A DNA stretch of 64,000 nt from Alentia gelatinosa (Eukaryota > Annelida > Polychaeta > Phyllodocida > Polynoidae), in NCBI GenBank assembly GCA_950022655.1, contig OX465584.1, positions 29,237,469 to 29,301,468 of the forward strand, in the 5' to 3' direction. The notes beneath the pieces were generated by a model. It was not told the DNA's origin and searched no databases. It was given only the letters and a program-made list of their open reading frames with translations. Both the position numbers and the translations under genes were made by a program. Position 1 is the first letter of the stretch, and each line of letters opens with the position of its first letter. Positions 10,610 to 23,904 of this stretch are shown one piece after another.

Positions 10610-13460
10610 TATTGTCAGAGCAATTTGCTATGAGAAATTCACAAACAGCTTCAACGAGGTATATTTGCAACGGGTCTATCCCGGTAGGACTGGGCCAGGC
10701 CTGAACATTAAAATTCTGGGAAAAGAGGGGCGGGAAAGGCGGACACTCTGTTAAGACTTTCCAGTTAGATGAGTGTCAGTCAGACAGTCTATGATTGGGT
10801 AAATGAGGGGTTATGGAGTCCATCTGAAACATTTATTTACTCAAACATACTTTGAGTACTGCATGTAATATGTATAGAGTGACCTATGTTTGAACCTTCA
10901 CATGGGTTAAACGCTGACCACTCTAACCTGACAGATGTTTCTAATCTAAATAGAACGTACATTTGTAATCTATTTAGGCCATCCAAAGATCAAGTGCGGA
11001 CATTGAATGACTGCTTAGATAGTCCCCGCACTCAATATAGAGAATACAAATTGTAGTCTATACTAATAGTCAATAGAGAATTTAATGAGGATGAACAGGA
11101 ATCATTCGGATGCAAAAACAAGGTAGCAGTTGTGATTATGAGCTAAGGCTATTAACCACTGTCAAATGCTCTGTCGGCAATTCCGAGATGACGACTTGTC
11201 TGCAGCACTAGGATATCAAGTTACCGATCGGCAATTAGGAATCAAAGGGCAGTGTATAGCATTTACAAGTAATTTCAGATGTGAATGTGCGCAATACTGT
11301 TATGATCCGAGATCCTGCAATAGGATTATGTCGGAAGGTTTTGGTTGATAGCATAGGTCCCGCATAAACAATAATAACACTGAGGGATACGATGGATTTA
11401 TTACTGTCGTGCTATCACAAAGGTTGGGTGGGAGCGGTTAACTCAATATATTTGCGTCAAAGCATACCCGAGGGTGTTGTTTTATAGATGAAAAGTGGTG
11501 ATTAGCTCATTGGAAAATCACCAGGGAGCGGTTCAAACCATTTATATTCGTGGAAATAGAGAACGGAGGGTATAGAGGTCAGACATGGATAGTGGTGGGT
11601 GGCGGAAGAAGAGGGGCAATATTTTTAGTCGCGGAAATGAATTACCAGATTAGGGCCTTGAAATAAACACAGAGCAAGATACTAGTGGAAAGTGAACATA
11701 TCCCTAGTCGGCAAAAAGCTACATTGGGCAGTTTTGGGGTGAATAATATATTAGCAAATCATGCATATTAGTCGTAACAAATGAACTTGTAGCAAATCGT
11801 TTGATCCCTACATAGACTGAATGTGTCGTGTTGAACATCTGTAGATTGGAATGCATGCTAGGAGCCAGTCAAGTATCGGTCCAGTGAGAGCATCTGCCAG
11901 CACTAGGGAGCATCCACAGTTCGAGCAGCCCATTCTGAGCGAGAGTTTGAACGCCCATTGACCATGAAGGTTAGCTGGATTACGACGGAACGACATACTC
12001 CAGGCCTGATGCACCTAGGGAATGGCGAAAATCAAACAGTAAATGCTAATTGACACTAGCTGCTTGTCATTATTAGGGCAGGTTGAGGAGGTTCTATTTG
12101 CCAATATTGCAACTTGCATCCCCGTACCTTCACGTATTCTTTGGGCAAAGTCTAAGGGACTATATTTTTCTACATAAAGGTATCTCTATAAGTAGTAGAA
12201 TTGCATAAGAACCATAAAATCAATTATTATGGTAGATATCATTCATCACAAATTTTGCACTGGAATGGGTTCAATGGAAGGCTACTCTAATTATACATAA
12301 GGATATGTATATTCATATCTACCGTTTCCTACTATATGATGACCAAATAATAAAATACATCTGCAATAATTACTATACCAGGGTGCTGCCCAGCAGGAGA
12401 GGTGAAGGATTCTATTGTCTGCAATCCTTGATGGCGCAACATAGATGACTAACATGTAGGGGATGTTCATCAGCTCAGGGTAATGTTCCTGATTATTGAT
12501 GCTTTCAGATCCGCCATATAGATAACATCATTTATCATGGTATGATAATAATCAAATCAAAGTTGTGCCTCAGGGTAACTTAAGTACTATCCTAGTGCGG
12601 ACGGACCAAGAAGTGGTATTCACTCATCGATAACGTTATGTTAGGAGCTCTGCAGGTTGAAAAGGATCAATGGTGTGGTCAAGGCAATAAAGATGTTTTT
12701 TTAAAACAACAGCAACAAAAGATGAGTAGCCATAATGTAAACGACATGGCGGACTCGATGGGCGAGCATAAAACATAAGGTCAGAGGGCAGAGCGGAGGA
12801 TGGCTACCCGGCCAACTACCAGTCGAAGAGGTCAGCCTAAATTGACCAATCAGCTCATGTAAAAAAAAACCTAAAGCAAAAAAAAACAGCGAAGGTCCAC
12901 TAAAATCAGGTAAAACAATTTTCTCCACGCTCTAAATCTTCTTTTAAGAACACATCGAGCAGGAAAAGTCCACCATTTACCTGATGAATCAGGTTGATAA
13001 GAGCTCCTTGACAAACGGCTCGTTTGTAAAGCATTTAAGACAAACTGAGAAGTAATAGATTAAATTGTATCTCTATTATGTTCAGACCTCTTAACCTTGT
13101 GCAGAGATGGGGCCTGACAGGAGGGCTATTTGGATAAAATACCAACCAATTACTCTTGATGATGCAGTTTAGACCCGCATTCAGCAACAATCTTTTCCCC
13201 TCTGCCCGAACTGGCCATTACATTGGCATGAAGTGCGCATGCCCACGCGATCTCCCGTCATCCTCCACGGCCGGGTCATACATCTGAGGGTCAATCGGCC
13301 TGACATTATCCCCTCCTAGAAAGTTGGAGGACAATTAGGTTATGGTCAGAGTGGTAGCAAACACGCACTTTTGTAATTTGCCTTGTTCCGTTTTGTTAGT
13401 GCGTATATTGCCATCGGTGCAGAATAAAAACAACTACCGAGTGCCCAAACACTGAGGAAT
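10610..13460. other. Non-coding sequence
   Basis: I see no supported gene. At 11495-11545, TTAGCTCATTGG and GGTTCAAACC resemble the A and B boxes of a shortened tRNA/SINE head. At 12749, GACATGGCGGACTC and a downstream ACCAATCAG resemble YY1 and CCAAT words, but the frame they would open closes after 10 codons. A one-mismatch GAGCAGCCC lies at 11923-11931. Confidence 0.5.
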
Positions 13461-13464
13461 TATG

Positions 13465-13605
13465 TAGAACGTCCTGACCATGCTGTACAAGGTAGAAAAC
13501 AAGATGGAAATTGATGGTATATATGGAACAAGACGGTTACATCAAGTTCCGTTTCTACTGTCAATTTTCATCGAGTACCTTGTACAAGCATGGTGGGGCG
13601 TTCTA
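13465..13605. mobile_element. Hairpin MITE B, AGAACGTCC ends
   Basis: A 141-bp near-palindrome has outer arms AGAACGTCCTGACCATGCTG and its near-complement, pairing almost to the centre. The outer arms match the hairpin at 61103-61250 closely, so the two belong to one family. It lies 4 bp from the TATTATATACCC end of the next element. Confidence 0.85.
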
Positions 13606-13609
13606 TATC

Positions 13610-13960
13610 TATTATATACCCGGAAATGATGAAATTTAACCAAAACTTACCGTAATAATCATAATTCAGTCAATGTTGACACTCCGCCAATAATGTAACA
13701 CTATCAATACACTGTGATACTGGTATTTCAATGTGTTCAATACACGTAGCAACGTTTGGCCAACATGTTCAGTAAATATTGCAAAATGTGGTCAACGTGT
13801 TCAGTACACGTAGCAACATCTGTCAACATGTGCAGTACACATAGCAACGTGTGGTCAACGTGTTCTGTACACTGTGTTACGGAACCCTGTTCAATCAAAT
13901 ACTGTTATTTTGTATGGCAAAACGGTGCATATTTATGATAAAAGTGATGGGTATATAATA
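13610..13960. mobile_element. TATATACCC element, copy B
   Basis: Inverted ends TATTATATACCC (13610-13621) and GGGTATATAATA (13949-13960) bound 351 bp. The last 45 bp or so resemble the right end of the 61256-61783 element (both carry CAAAACGGT followed by TATTTA and ATGGGTATATA). The interior holds a 32-bp minisatellite. It is non-coding. Confidence 0.7.
13733..13872. repeat. 32-bp minisatellite, about 4.4 units
   Basis: Units begin at 13733, 13765, 13797 and 13828 (lengths 32, 32, 31, 32), with a partial unit at 13860. The consensus begins GTGTTCAGTACACGTAGCAA and ends GTGGTCAAC. Each unit contains a near-palindromic GTGTtcaGTACAC word. The array lies inside the TATATACCC element. Confidence 0.9.
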
Positions 13961-13969
13961 AGGCATACT

Positions 13970-16750
13970 ATGCATTTTGTAAGTGTTTTTGGATATTATT
14001 TGGATACTCCTCGTAAAATGTCGGCAAGAATAAAGTTACACATTTGATTTTATCTGAATTTTTCTTGACAACGATGGAAATGATGAACACAACTTTCTAT
14101 TTTTGTTATTGGAAGTACATGTGAAAGATACTTCCACATGGGCAATATATGAAATACATGTACATGTATACTCTTTTTATTCAGTAGGATCTAAAGCAAG
14201 CCAATGACACCACAGATGTACTTATTCCCAGAATTGATATTGAGTTCTACAATCCCACACGAACAATGATGATGCATCAAAATATCAGGAATTCCAGACG
14301 CTAGTCTTAGGGATTTCTCCACACAGTCTAAGATAAAAATCTTTGCTTTCAACATACGGGTGATTATTATGTGCAACTATTGTTTAAATCAAGTGGGAAG
14401 ACAATGTGATTCTCCCCTCATCTAAGCAACAGAAATTTCTGCAATGTATGATCACTGCTTTCAAAGAAATGTACACGTATGAAGTGCCGTGGCTTCTGAA
14501 TCTCGCTGCCTATTTCATGATAAAGATTTATCAAAGTAATGTTACCATAAGTTTGTAGAATATAATAACCTAAAGGTAAAAAGATTGAATATCAGAGATG
14601 ATATTTTGCTACGAGTAAACCGAGTAAACCAAAATGTGAGAAAATGGCAATAAAAGCTCTTCATTATAATTTATTAAGGATGATCTTATTAATAAAAGAG
14701 ACAATACAGACAATTCAAAATCGTAGTAATATCATAGTAATAAGGGGACACAAGATCAAAAATACTATTCTAAAATCCCCAAGCCAAGATCTCGATGCTT
14801 GAGAGAAGAATAAACACTGGAATAAAGAGTGTGCTATTTACCCAAATATCTGGAATTAGCCGAAGGCACCCTGGAGCACCGTGCCTGCATGTCCTGATTA
14901 GAGAAGGCTTTGAGACGGAGCAGAGACCGCGCCGAGGATTAAATTTAGGCCCAGACAGGAGTGGATCACAGGCTCAGGCACGGGAGCTCACAGGAGGAGG
15001 ACGTTACCCTGACGTTAATGTGTCACCCCGGAGGGAACTCCGCTCTCTGTCTGCCTCGTTATGTACTGTATATATGGGGGCCAGCCTCCAAACCCGGCGT
15101 GTCTGTCAGTCTCTATAGCTTACCCACTATGTGCTGGCTGAAAGTACAAAGTGAAAAGTTGTAAGCGATGGATATTCCTTAGACCTACTGATGACCAGGA
15201 CAGTACCCTCTACTGAGCCAGTCAAATGGACTGTAATTCTAAAAGTCAACAAGTATGTAGTTTGCACAAAAATCGGTAAACCTTTATTAAGCCGATCAAT
15301 ACACTCCGCATTGGAGAAATGTTTTAAAATAAAACATAATTATATGGGATGGCGGGCGGGGAAATTGCGTCTCTGTGTGTGTTCGTATGTTGAATGCCGC
15401 TTTTCGCGCCAAAGTGTCTTATATAGTCACATGACCTCACACACACATAATCAATTGTCCACAATCGGGCAACCATCTGGAGATCTGAGCCCTATTAACA
15501 ATCTAGGATCTTACTTGAAGACTCTTTTCTGTACCTCGTACAAGGGTTGTTATTTGATGATATCTAAGTCTGTTCGCCAAGACAGGTAGCTGTCCATAAA
15601 GTAGTCCATAAGTGTTGAATAAATATACCCCTCGGTCTCCATGTCACAGCAACGAGTCTAAATGGACGATCTATATTATTCAACGGGCTAAAAATGTTGC
15701 TTAACATCATAAATTTTTCCGGATACTCATTTGGGTGTTGGTTTTCTCCAAATGTCAACTGCGTGGTGAAACATTGCCATGAGTGGGGTAATCAATTTCC
15801 GATACGATGCACCGATTGTAGACTTCAAGAAAAAATATTAGTCTGAAAACGACAAGCGTCAAATGATTCCCTAAGAGCCGATCAATACATAAATTTTCAA
15901 ATATTTTTGAGTTACCGTTGTAATTATGATATAATTCCTTAATTACATATTCTAGTCTTAATTGCTAGTTCTTATTATCAGACCTGTGCAATGAGTGTAT
16001 TGATGTGCTCGCAGCGTTCAATATGTTATTGATAGTCTTTAGCTGGGACCATATCTCCGAGGCCTCTAAATCAACAATCTAACACAAGTTACTTCAAAGA
16101 TTTTTCAACCAAAGAAAATGTCGTAGAACAGAAAGAGAATTCTGTCACCTATACTTACTATAGAGTGAATATGAACAGAGAGGCTCAACCTGAATTCTGC
16201 AAGCGTATAATTTTTTTATATCAAATTACAAACAGCAGTAGGAATGTGTCATATACTTCACAATATATTGATGAAGCTACTATATCCAAACCAAACTCTA
16301 CAGGCGATGTACACACCTCTCTGGCAATACTGGATTGAGAATTACATATGGTATCATTCTGCTACAAAGTAAAAACGACAGAAAAGAAAAACTTACAAAT
16401 GGACAGAGAGCTGGTCGTGTGTTTGTGCCCGCTGAAGGACATTATGCAGACAAGGCAGCACTGAGCAGCTGCGAGCTGTAGTGAGTAGATCACTGTATTG
16501 AGTGCCTCATATCTGAGCTCTTTGCATGAATGAAACACTCACCTCTGACCCATTATGATGGGGAGGGGGCATAGGAACGAGGAAAGCTCCCTCAGGGTCT
16601 ATACTAACGCGATGCTATAGTTCATTCATCACTTCTTGGAGATATTTGCAATGTTGTGATCCATCTAAATGAAGCAAATAAAGGTAAGTGGTTTCCCTGT
16701 AAAAAACGTGTAAAGAATATATATAGCTGATTTACTGAGGAGGTTATGAT
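13970..16750. other. AT-rich non-coding sequence
   Basis: I see no supported gene. A 132-codon plus-strand frame at 15191-15589 includes a stretch (CRFSRQSVLYSHMTSHTH) that loosely resembles a C2H2 finger, but with wrong Cys-His spacing. A one-mismatch GAGCAGCTG lies at 16463-16471. Confidence 0.5.
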
Positions 16751-16751
16751 T

Positions 16752-16754
<3 letters not shown>

Positions 16755-16820
<66 letters not shown>
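16755..16820. repeat. (AT)33 microsatellite
   Basis: An uninterrupted AT run of about 66 bp, which translates as Ile-Tyr repeats on either strand. Confidence 0.98.
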
Positions 16821-16823
<3 letters not shown>

Positions 16824-16829
16824 GCCTGA

Positions 16830-18930
16830 GATCCGGTTAGATTTTACTTTATTCACTCCACGGATAGATCTCCCCAAACGTGAGCCAGAGTGTCTTGGAT
16901 ACACTATAGAAAAATAGAAGAAACACAGGAACCTCCAGAAATGCAGGTTCTGGTCGCCTTTACGTTTGACAGCAAGGCAGGGTGTGATGGAGGGGGTATT
17001 AAGCAGGGGAGAATAGAAGGGGTGTGGAAACTGCCACTATGGTGTCCCGGAATAAGGCAGGGGTCAGATGGGGTATGGGAGTAAGACATGGTGGTGGAAG
17101 CCAGGCACGAGTGGCTTGGTTGACCAAGTGGGATGCTTTTAGAGTGTGGGAATATTGTATGAATGGCTGTTGGAGTAGGTTATCTGTCACATTGATCGTT
17201 CCTTGTAAACCTATGATAGCTGCCTGCAGCTATTCTATTGGAATCTATGTTTTATTTATGCTATGGGATATTTCCTGACCACACCAATGATCCCATGTAC
17301 ATGTCAAAGTTATCACATAATTTACGTTCATTGATTTTTATTCAATTTCAATCTAAAATAATAATATTCTATTTAATCGTAATGCATACTAGTATAGGAT
17401 AGTTGTTGTCATCACTAAATCACTTTCTTGACCCTATTAATCTGGAAGAGGGAAGCTCGAAAACGACTATTTCAGGAGCATCCTCTAGCTTCTGGGAGTT
17501 GCTTCACAGTGATATGGCAATCTTGACGAATTGTATATCTCGTGTAAACTACGCACATAATATTGAAAGGGACATAAATGCAAGAATAGTGTTGAATATT
17601 GTTTCCCGAAATCTTAATGAAATAACAATTTCTGGATTTTGCATCATTCCCTGTGGTTGATTAATAGAGAAACGGCCCAAGAGGCCCCATGCCTCTGGCC
17701 AGTGGACAGTATTGCTCTCTGGTGTGCAATAAGCTACGCTCTCATCGGAAGCCACGTATTAACTACACCTTGGCCTGGCATGCCCCCAAATGATTACAAG
17801 TCCCTTGTAAGGTATTAAGTTCTGGTCCTGGACCAAATATATATACACCTTTGTAAACCAAGCAAGGCCACATTGCAGTACCCTCCTTTACCCCGATATA
17901 ACTCATAAAGACTCCTATATATCAAAGCAGCTTCCACACGTAGCCTTACTGTGGATACTCGGTCGGTCCTTAACATGATCACCGGCTGTTGTACCCATGC
18001 GCATACACCTTGTGTTTGTCCGGTCTGCTGACTTGGCGAATCCACGGATGTCGTATTCCCACGCGCCCTGCACATTTGCATTAAGCTGCTGTCTCTCTGA
18101 CTGACAAACAATGGTGGGCGTGGGCCGCGAGGTCTGAGAAAATGAAACAATCCAAGCGGCTACATGAGTCTGCATCTGTGACATGCTCTTTGTCAGACCC
18201 TCATTCTGCCACTACACATTACTGTCACATGTCATCACATACAGTCAGTATCACAGTCGTTGTGTACATTTATATTACCATCAGAGATTTCAGTGAGTCT
18301 TATAATGCAATTTAATTCTTCGCATACTAACGTCGGTTTCGTAGTCTTTCGAATTGATTCACGTTTAATAAACCTGACCACCCATGCATACATATGTTAT
18401 AGTGTTACTTGCATGTGTATTATATATTCTATACTGTGAATATTTCTTTCTAATCGAACGAATCCTCTTCTGGGCTTTTTGCCAGTTCTGCCGATGGTAG
18501 TACATTTTTGATGTGTAACAATGTAAGCAATCACATGTTTATATTTAATTGTATGTAAATCTATAACATATAATAATGATTGTAGTAAATCACACTAATG
18601 GTAATCCTTGGCCATATATTAATGTGGATCAACATGTAGCCAATCGGGAGAACACTCATACCCTTTCCCATGCTCCATAATGCTCTGAGACCTGATTGGA
18701 CAAACTTGGGTGTTTCCCTTACACTGTTCCTATTTCTAGACACTGCCACCTTTCAAGTTTGTACTCAGTAGGAGTCATCTCGAGTCGGTCAGGATTCAGT
18801 GAAAGACCTGGCCTGAGTCTGACTCACTGAACACCATCTTGCAGGCAGTAATCTGGAGGCTAACTCAGGATCATCGCCATGATCTAGGGACAACTGAGAG
18901 GGCCCATGCTGCTGGGATGCGGATAGTAAT
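16830..18930. other. Non-coding sequence
   Basis: I see no supported gene or repeat. Overlapping short frames at 16.9-17.3 kb and 17.8-18.2 kb have no recognisable domain or splice support. Confidence 0.55.
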
Positions 18931-18938
18931 AGACCGAT

Positions 18939-19065
18939 GTTCCTGTAAACGTACACATTTCGATCCGAACTCTGGCCTTGGCACGTTTACAACGAGGTGT
19001 TTACACCGAGTTGTAAACGTGCCAAAAGCCAGAGTGAGGATCAAAATGTGTACGTTTACAGGAAC
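18939..19065. mobile_element. 127-bp long hairpin with GTAAACG words
   Basis: The arms (GTTCCTGTAAACGTACACAT on the left) pair over about 55 bp each with few mismatches and continue into a central GGTGTTTACACC. GTAAACG or its complement occurs twice per arm. No target duplication is obvious. A MITE is the likeliest explanation, though a structured non-coding locus is not excluded. Confidence 0.75.
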
Positions 19066-19069
19066 CTCT

Positions 19070-20210
19070 CATTGCATTCCTGTTTTTAAAGTCCTTGCCA
19101 TGTTTATTCAGGTTTTTATTACTGTACTTCGGAATTTTTCTGTAATTCATTCATGTATTTTTGATTTCACAGTATTTCAGTAAGTCTTCTTAATGTACTC
19201 TAACGTTAACGTTACCGATGTCGAAGCGATAAACGTCAGCCATTTTGAAAAAGCGACGTCCTAATCATTTCCGTTGCGACCGTAAAATGAACCCTGATAT
19301 CCTGCCCAGCCATGCAGTACATGGTGGACAGCAACGTGTAGTAATTATGTCACTTACGGTAGTAAGTATATAGTAAGAACATTTTGACCCCACTTAGAGC
19401 AGTCACATCATGTGAGTCTCTACAGTTAAGATTCCTCAGCTGCAGGTGTCCATGTGGCTTGCTCCACCACGTGGGTTATTCTTATTCGCATGACAGTCAT
19501 TAACACGGTGTCTGCACGGTGCCCCTGCGCCACCGTTCAGTAACCCGGTGGAATACCGCGTAAGGAATAATCAAAAGCCAACGGCAAAGTTTGGCTGTAT
19601 TAAAAGTGCCCGTATCAAGTTCGTAGATGGAAAAAATTGATATTCTTTTTAGTATCATTTTTTCTTTGTCAGTGAAGTCCTATTTACTAAGACTAAACCC
19701 CTCCACATATACAAGACGACTGGTTTGTCGAGCAGTGACATGCTGAAAGGTTTTTTAAATACCTTAAATTTCTATACGTGTACTATGTCACAAAGATCTC
19801 TTGAAAATATAGTAGTATTGAAGTGCACTAGCTTCTATAGAAAACTGGCCTAATGCTCCAATCAAAAATACCTCTAATGAGGGAAAGAATACCACTAAGC
19901 TATTGTGACACTACAAGGACTCCCATATTCAGCCCACTGCTCTGCTCTTCACAAGATTCATTCCAAGTCATCTGAGCACAGCATTAGTGGCACAGGAACC
20001 CTCTTATCTCTGAATAGCCACAGTTAATCTCCTCTGATACTGCCATCTGATAATTGCTGAGGATACTTTGATTGTGATACGATCTTTTGGAGCACTGAAG
20101 GGGAAGTTATTAAGGGGCCCAGTAGCGTAATCACAGGGTCAATAGAATCTAATTGAACGATTTTATGAAGCGGAGTTTTTGCACATCGATGAAGTGAGTG
20201 CATCACTTTG
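19070..20210. other. Non-coding sequence
   Basis: I see no gene or clear repeat. Confidence 0.6.
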
Positions 20211-20214
20211 TAAC

Positions 20215-20217
<3 letters not shown>

Positions 20218-20269
<52 letters not shown>

Positions 20270-20335
20270 TAGAGAGAGAGAGAGAGAAAAAGAGATAGAG
20301 AGAGAGATAGATAGGGACAGTCAGAAAGAGAGACA
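20218..20335. repeat. Compound GA-rich microsatellite
   Basis: A pure GA run of about 46 bp passes into interrupted GA/GATA/GAAA-type purine repeats up to about 20335. It gives spurious Ser/Leu-rich frames on the minus strand. Confidence 0.95.
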
Positions 20336-20339
20336 GATA

Positions 20340-22730
20340 AAAAGAAAAAGAGCTGGATAGAGAAATAGGGACACATGCAAATTTTATTCTCAAAAATAGT
20401 CATGTATCGCTTGATTGGTTCTATTTAAATTATTCCAGGAGTCTGATTACACGGTGCATACATGTATGGAGCTTGTATTACGGGACATATAAAGAAAGTT
20501 AATCTATCCCAGACAATTGCGTTTTAATGTTGTGAATTTAATGGTGTATACATCATATCTCTGTGGTTATAAGATATTGAATAAAAGAGTCAAGACCATC
20601 GGATATGACAGAAATGATTGTATTCTGATGATACGAAATCATCCAAACCTTGTGAGACTTCTGTGAATGCAGTTATTTCATGAATATATAGGATACTACA
20701 GTTTCCAATCGTATTGCAAGATGGTATCAAGGATGCAATGCATGACACACAAGTCGACTTGATCTTAGGCATAATACTACCATGTTGTGGCCTATAAATG
20801 ATGCCGATTTAGAGTTCTAGGGCTCATTGGTCAAAGAGAAGAAAACATCGTTGCTGGTATTAAGGCCTTATACGGATTGTATTCTAATGTTATCTCAGAA
20901 AAATAAATATCATAAGGAAACCGATGAGAGAAACAACGAGCTGATATGTTTCTAATGACTGTAGTTCCAGATTCATGGTGGCACTGCCCTGAGTGGCATG
21001 GTAATGAGAAACACTCATGAATATTCATATTCATCCGCGAATGACACGGACTGGCAATATGGTTTGAATCGCTCAAGAATTGCCATGTCTATTAAATTAG
21101 CCAGTAGAGTAAATCTATTTTAAGCCATCGTTCGGTCTTCACCTAACAGGCTGAAATTGAACGCTTATCAAGGCTAAGCACGTTTAAGCAGCCGGGAGAG
21201 AATATTAATGATACATGTTCTATGTCCTGATACTACCCCTACAGTACTTAAGGAAGATATTTGGAAACTCTGCATGACTATATATGTTGCATATAGCACG
21301 TTATTCTAGAAACGAAGAATTCGAAATATGCTATATTTTCATGAAAACGACCCCCTTTAGAAATATACTTAAAACATAACCACAATAAATGGTTCACCAC
21401 CAATTGTTATTTCCCCCTAAAATAACCCTACCTTTCATTTGGGAAAGTTAAGGACTTGGACGTGAGTTTAAAATGCCATAATCGCCGATCATAATCGTTT
21501 AGTGTAAACGCAGGGTAAAAGGTTAAAGTGGTCACCTAGACTTTGAACTTGCTGCACAAAAATAACCCTTCACCATCTGCGTGCTGACAATGTTTAATCT
21601 GGAAAGGAGCAGAGGGCCACTGTCTCAGGGTCTTAGAGGTTAGCCCAAGCTGACCATAACCAATCACTAGAGACCAAAATCCCCCACATTGACCCACCGG
21701 TTCTTGATACGTTTGTAACCTGACAAACTGTTTTAGAAGCAAGTTGACTGGTTGCACGTGGGCAACAGAAAATGACCAAAAGACAGGATATAACCCAAAC
21801 CTTTTGATTATTATCTATTTGTGATTCCACGCTCATTCATCGATGGTAAACATATGTTTTCCTCCTAGTTATCGATAGCATCACTCTTCGCCGAATATAC
21901 ATTCATTGAACAGTTTATATTCATAAATCATTAAAGCCAATATATAAGCAAACTATTATTAAATAGTGGCCTTTTCATTTTTAGCTTTCATTTAAAGTAG
22001 AAAGTCACATTGTTTGCCGCTCTGCTGATTTCTACAGACTGTATCTACACCGTTCAGTATAACCATCTTGTATGACGTCCACAAGTGATACCTGAAATCC
22101 AGCAATCGTTCGAAATAGAATATAAATCATGAATTTCTTTTTCAAATTGAAGATAAAGACATCATACCCTAACACCTTCACATTGGCAAAAAGTACATTA
22201 CGAAACAGCTGTTATTCATGTAATGCGGTTATGGATATTTAATCATTAGAAAGAACCATAAATTAGATTATTTTTCATGGAACAAAGAACGATCTGGGCA
22301 GTTAGTTAGGCCAGCAATTATAGAAATAACCACAGCCGCGGTTTCTATTCTGAAATCTTAAATATGGCAACTGCAATTTGATGCTAAATCCGTGCAGGGA
22401 ACGCAGCCGCGAATCCTAATTGGACCAATGTACTAAACACATCTTCATGATTGAGACTTTGTAAATGTTAGACTGATTCCCAAAGGAATCCCCATAAACT
22501 CACAAATTAGAGAGGTGTAATATCATATAACACATATCTATTGACAAAACTCAACTGTTCTAGTAACAAATGAAATGGAATTAAAACCAAACGATTAAAC
22601 TTTGAATTAGTTTATCTAACAATAATGAAAGAAAGTACACAACAATTAATTTTACAAAAATCAGGTAATCGTGTGCAGCGGTGAAAAAAATGTTAATGAG
22701 CTTTATAAGCTGAAAGGTTCAATTAACAAT
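20340..22730. other. AT-rich non-coding sequence
   Basis: I see no gene or clear repeat. A slightly more complex patch at about 22275-22440 (CACAGCCGCGGTTTC, GAACGCAGCCGCG) might be regulatory, but no specific site decides it. Confidence 0.5.
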
Positions 22731-22861
22731 GATCAATGTTCATACACAGTGGTTAAGAAAAGACCGGCTGACACCAGTTTGCGGCCTGTTCTTTTTTTCT
22801 TATTTCAATTTTTTCTCAAATGTCAGGTCGGTACGGCCACCTAGTGCTTCCCTTATTTCAG

Positions 22862-23034
22862 GAGGCTATTTTGGTGAGCAGTATGCTATCGCCATGCCCC
22901 ATCCCCAGGAACACCAGAGAGATGACAGCGGCAGAAAAAAGATGAACAGAACATCTAGCAATTTATCACTTACCTCTAGTGCTTCTGACCCCATGGGATC
23001 CCCGAATAGAGTCTCACTTAGAGGGCGGCTATAG
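22862..23034 (+). CDS. Possible terminal coding exon, function unknown
   Basis: A long pyrimidine tract ends in two good splice acceptors (CTCAAATGTCAG ending at 22826 and CCCTTATTTCAG ending at 22861). An open frame then runs to TAG at 23032-23034, giving about 57 residues from the second acceptor. The peptide is polar: GYFGEQYAIAMPHPQEHQ, a basic RKK, a Ser/Thr-rich NRTSSNLSLTSSASDP and a basic end SPNRVSLRGRL. This looks like a phosphorylatable C-terminal tail (R-x-x-S and S-P sites), not repeat-derived sequence. I do not recognise the family. I see no upstream exon in this window and no nearby AATAAA, so a chance frame remains possible. Confidence 0.3.
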
Positions 23035-23419
23035 CTGTGAAATTTCGCAGGGTATTTGCTTATTGCAGGTCATACATCAGAAGCAAAATCCCCTCCAGTT
23101 ATGATTTATAGAATCATAATTGCTTTCACTGAGTAGAGTACGAGTAGTGAAGTGATAATATTTCATCACGTTTCTGTTTATATCATTGTGTATGGTATTT
23201 CATATTTCACGTGGGCGAAAATATGTGATGTTGCCGGCTGATCTGAGTTGCTCCGCAGTTCAGCACTGAGCAAAACACTCAGAGGGCCCTTGTGTTGGCG
23301 TACTGCAACACTTGTGGCGATGACGTCATTCGCGCAACACTATCTGAGTTTGGTCTTTCACCTATTATCGCTCAGGGGTTTCTGAACCTCCAAGTGCCTA
23401 GTGTGAAGGGCCCCTGGAT

Positions 23420-23436
23420 CCCCCCCCCCCCCCCCC
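23420..23436. repeat. C17 homopolymer
   Basis: An uninterrupted run of 17 C, followed by an ACC-rich tail. It makes the poly-Pro stretch of an open frame here meaningless. Confidence 0.97.
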
Positions 23437-23679
23437 ACCAACCCACCCAATCTCCTGGCGTTCACCTTGTAGATTGTAGGTTCCAGAGGCCACTCCCTTA
23501 CCTCAATCTGTCATGCGATAAGCAAACTGAGCAGATAACTGAGCAGATAACCCCATTTAAACTCCTTGTAGGAGAATCGCTGTGTTTGCCCAGCTAGGTA
23601 TTGGACTGAATTATAGCTCTATTACCATGGTGCCTATTTCAGATAGTAATACAGACTTGCCTCTGTTTAGTTTCGTTTT

Positions 23680-23900
23680 ACCCAGCTGCTCTTTTTGTAG
23701 CGTGAGCAATTCGGCCAAGGCCTCGGGGCGCCTTCTTGAAGTGGGAGGGGGCTGAGCTTCTCACTAATAGGAGCGCGTCGAAAGGCCTGGAGAGCATCAA
23801 GAGTACCAAATGCTATCCCAAGCCCGCCACACCCACACCCTAAAGGCAGCCGGGTGACAGCAGCCGCAGCCATTTGCATCACATGAGACATCAGCCGTCA
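23680..23900. promoter_or_regulatory. Possible regulatory patch
   Basis: A GC-richer stretch ends in CAGCCATTTGCATCACATG, which includes a POU octamer-like ATTTGCAT. It also has one-mismatch copies of the GAGCTGCTC motif at 23683-23691 and 23754-23762. It has no coding support. The regulatory call is an inference from composition and motif content. Confidence 0.25.
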
Positions 23901-23904
23901 AAAG

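Noticed and set aside
15191..15589. 132-codon frame with a C2H2 zinc-finger-like stretch
   Set aside because: The second Cys to first His spacing is 10 instead of 12 residues, the rest of the frame has no fingers, and there is no splice support. A chance frame is more likely.
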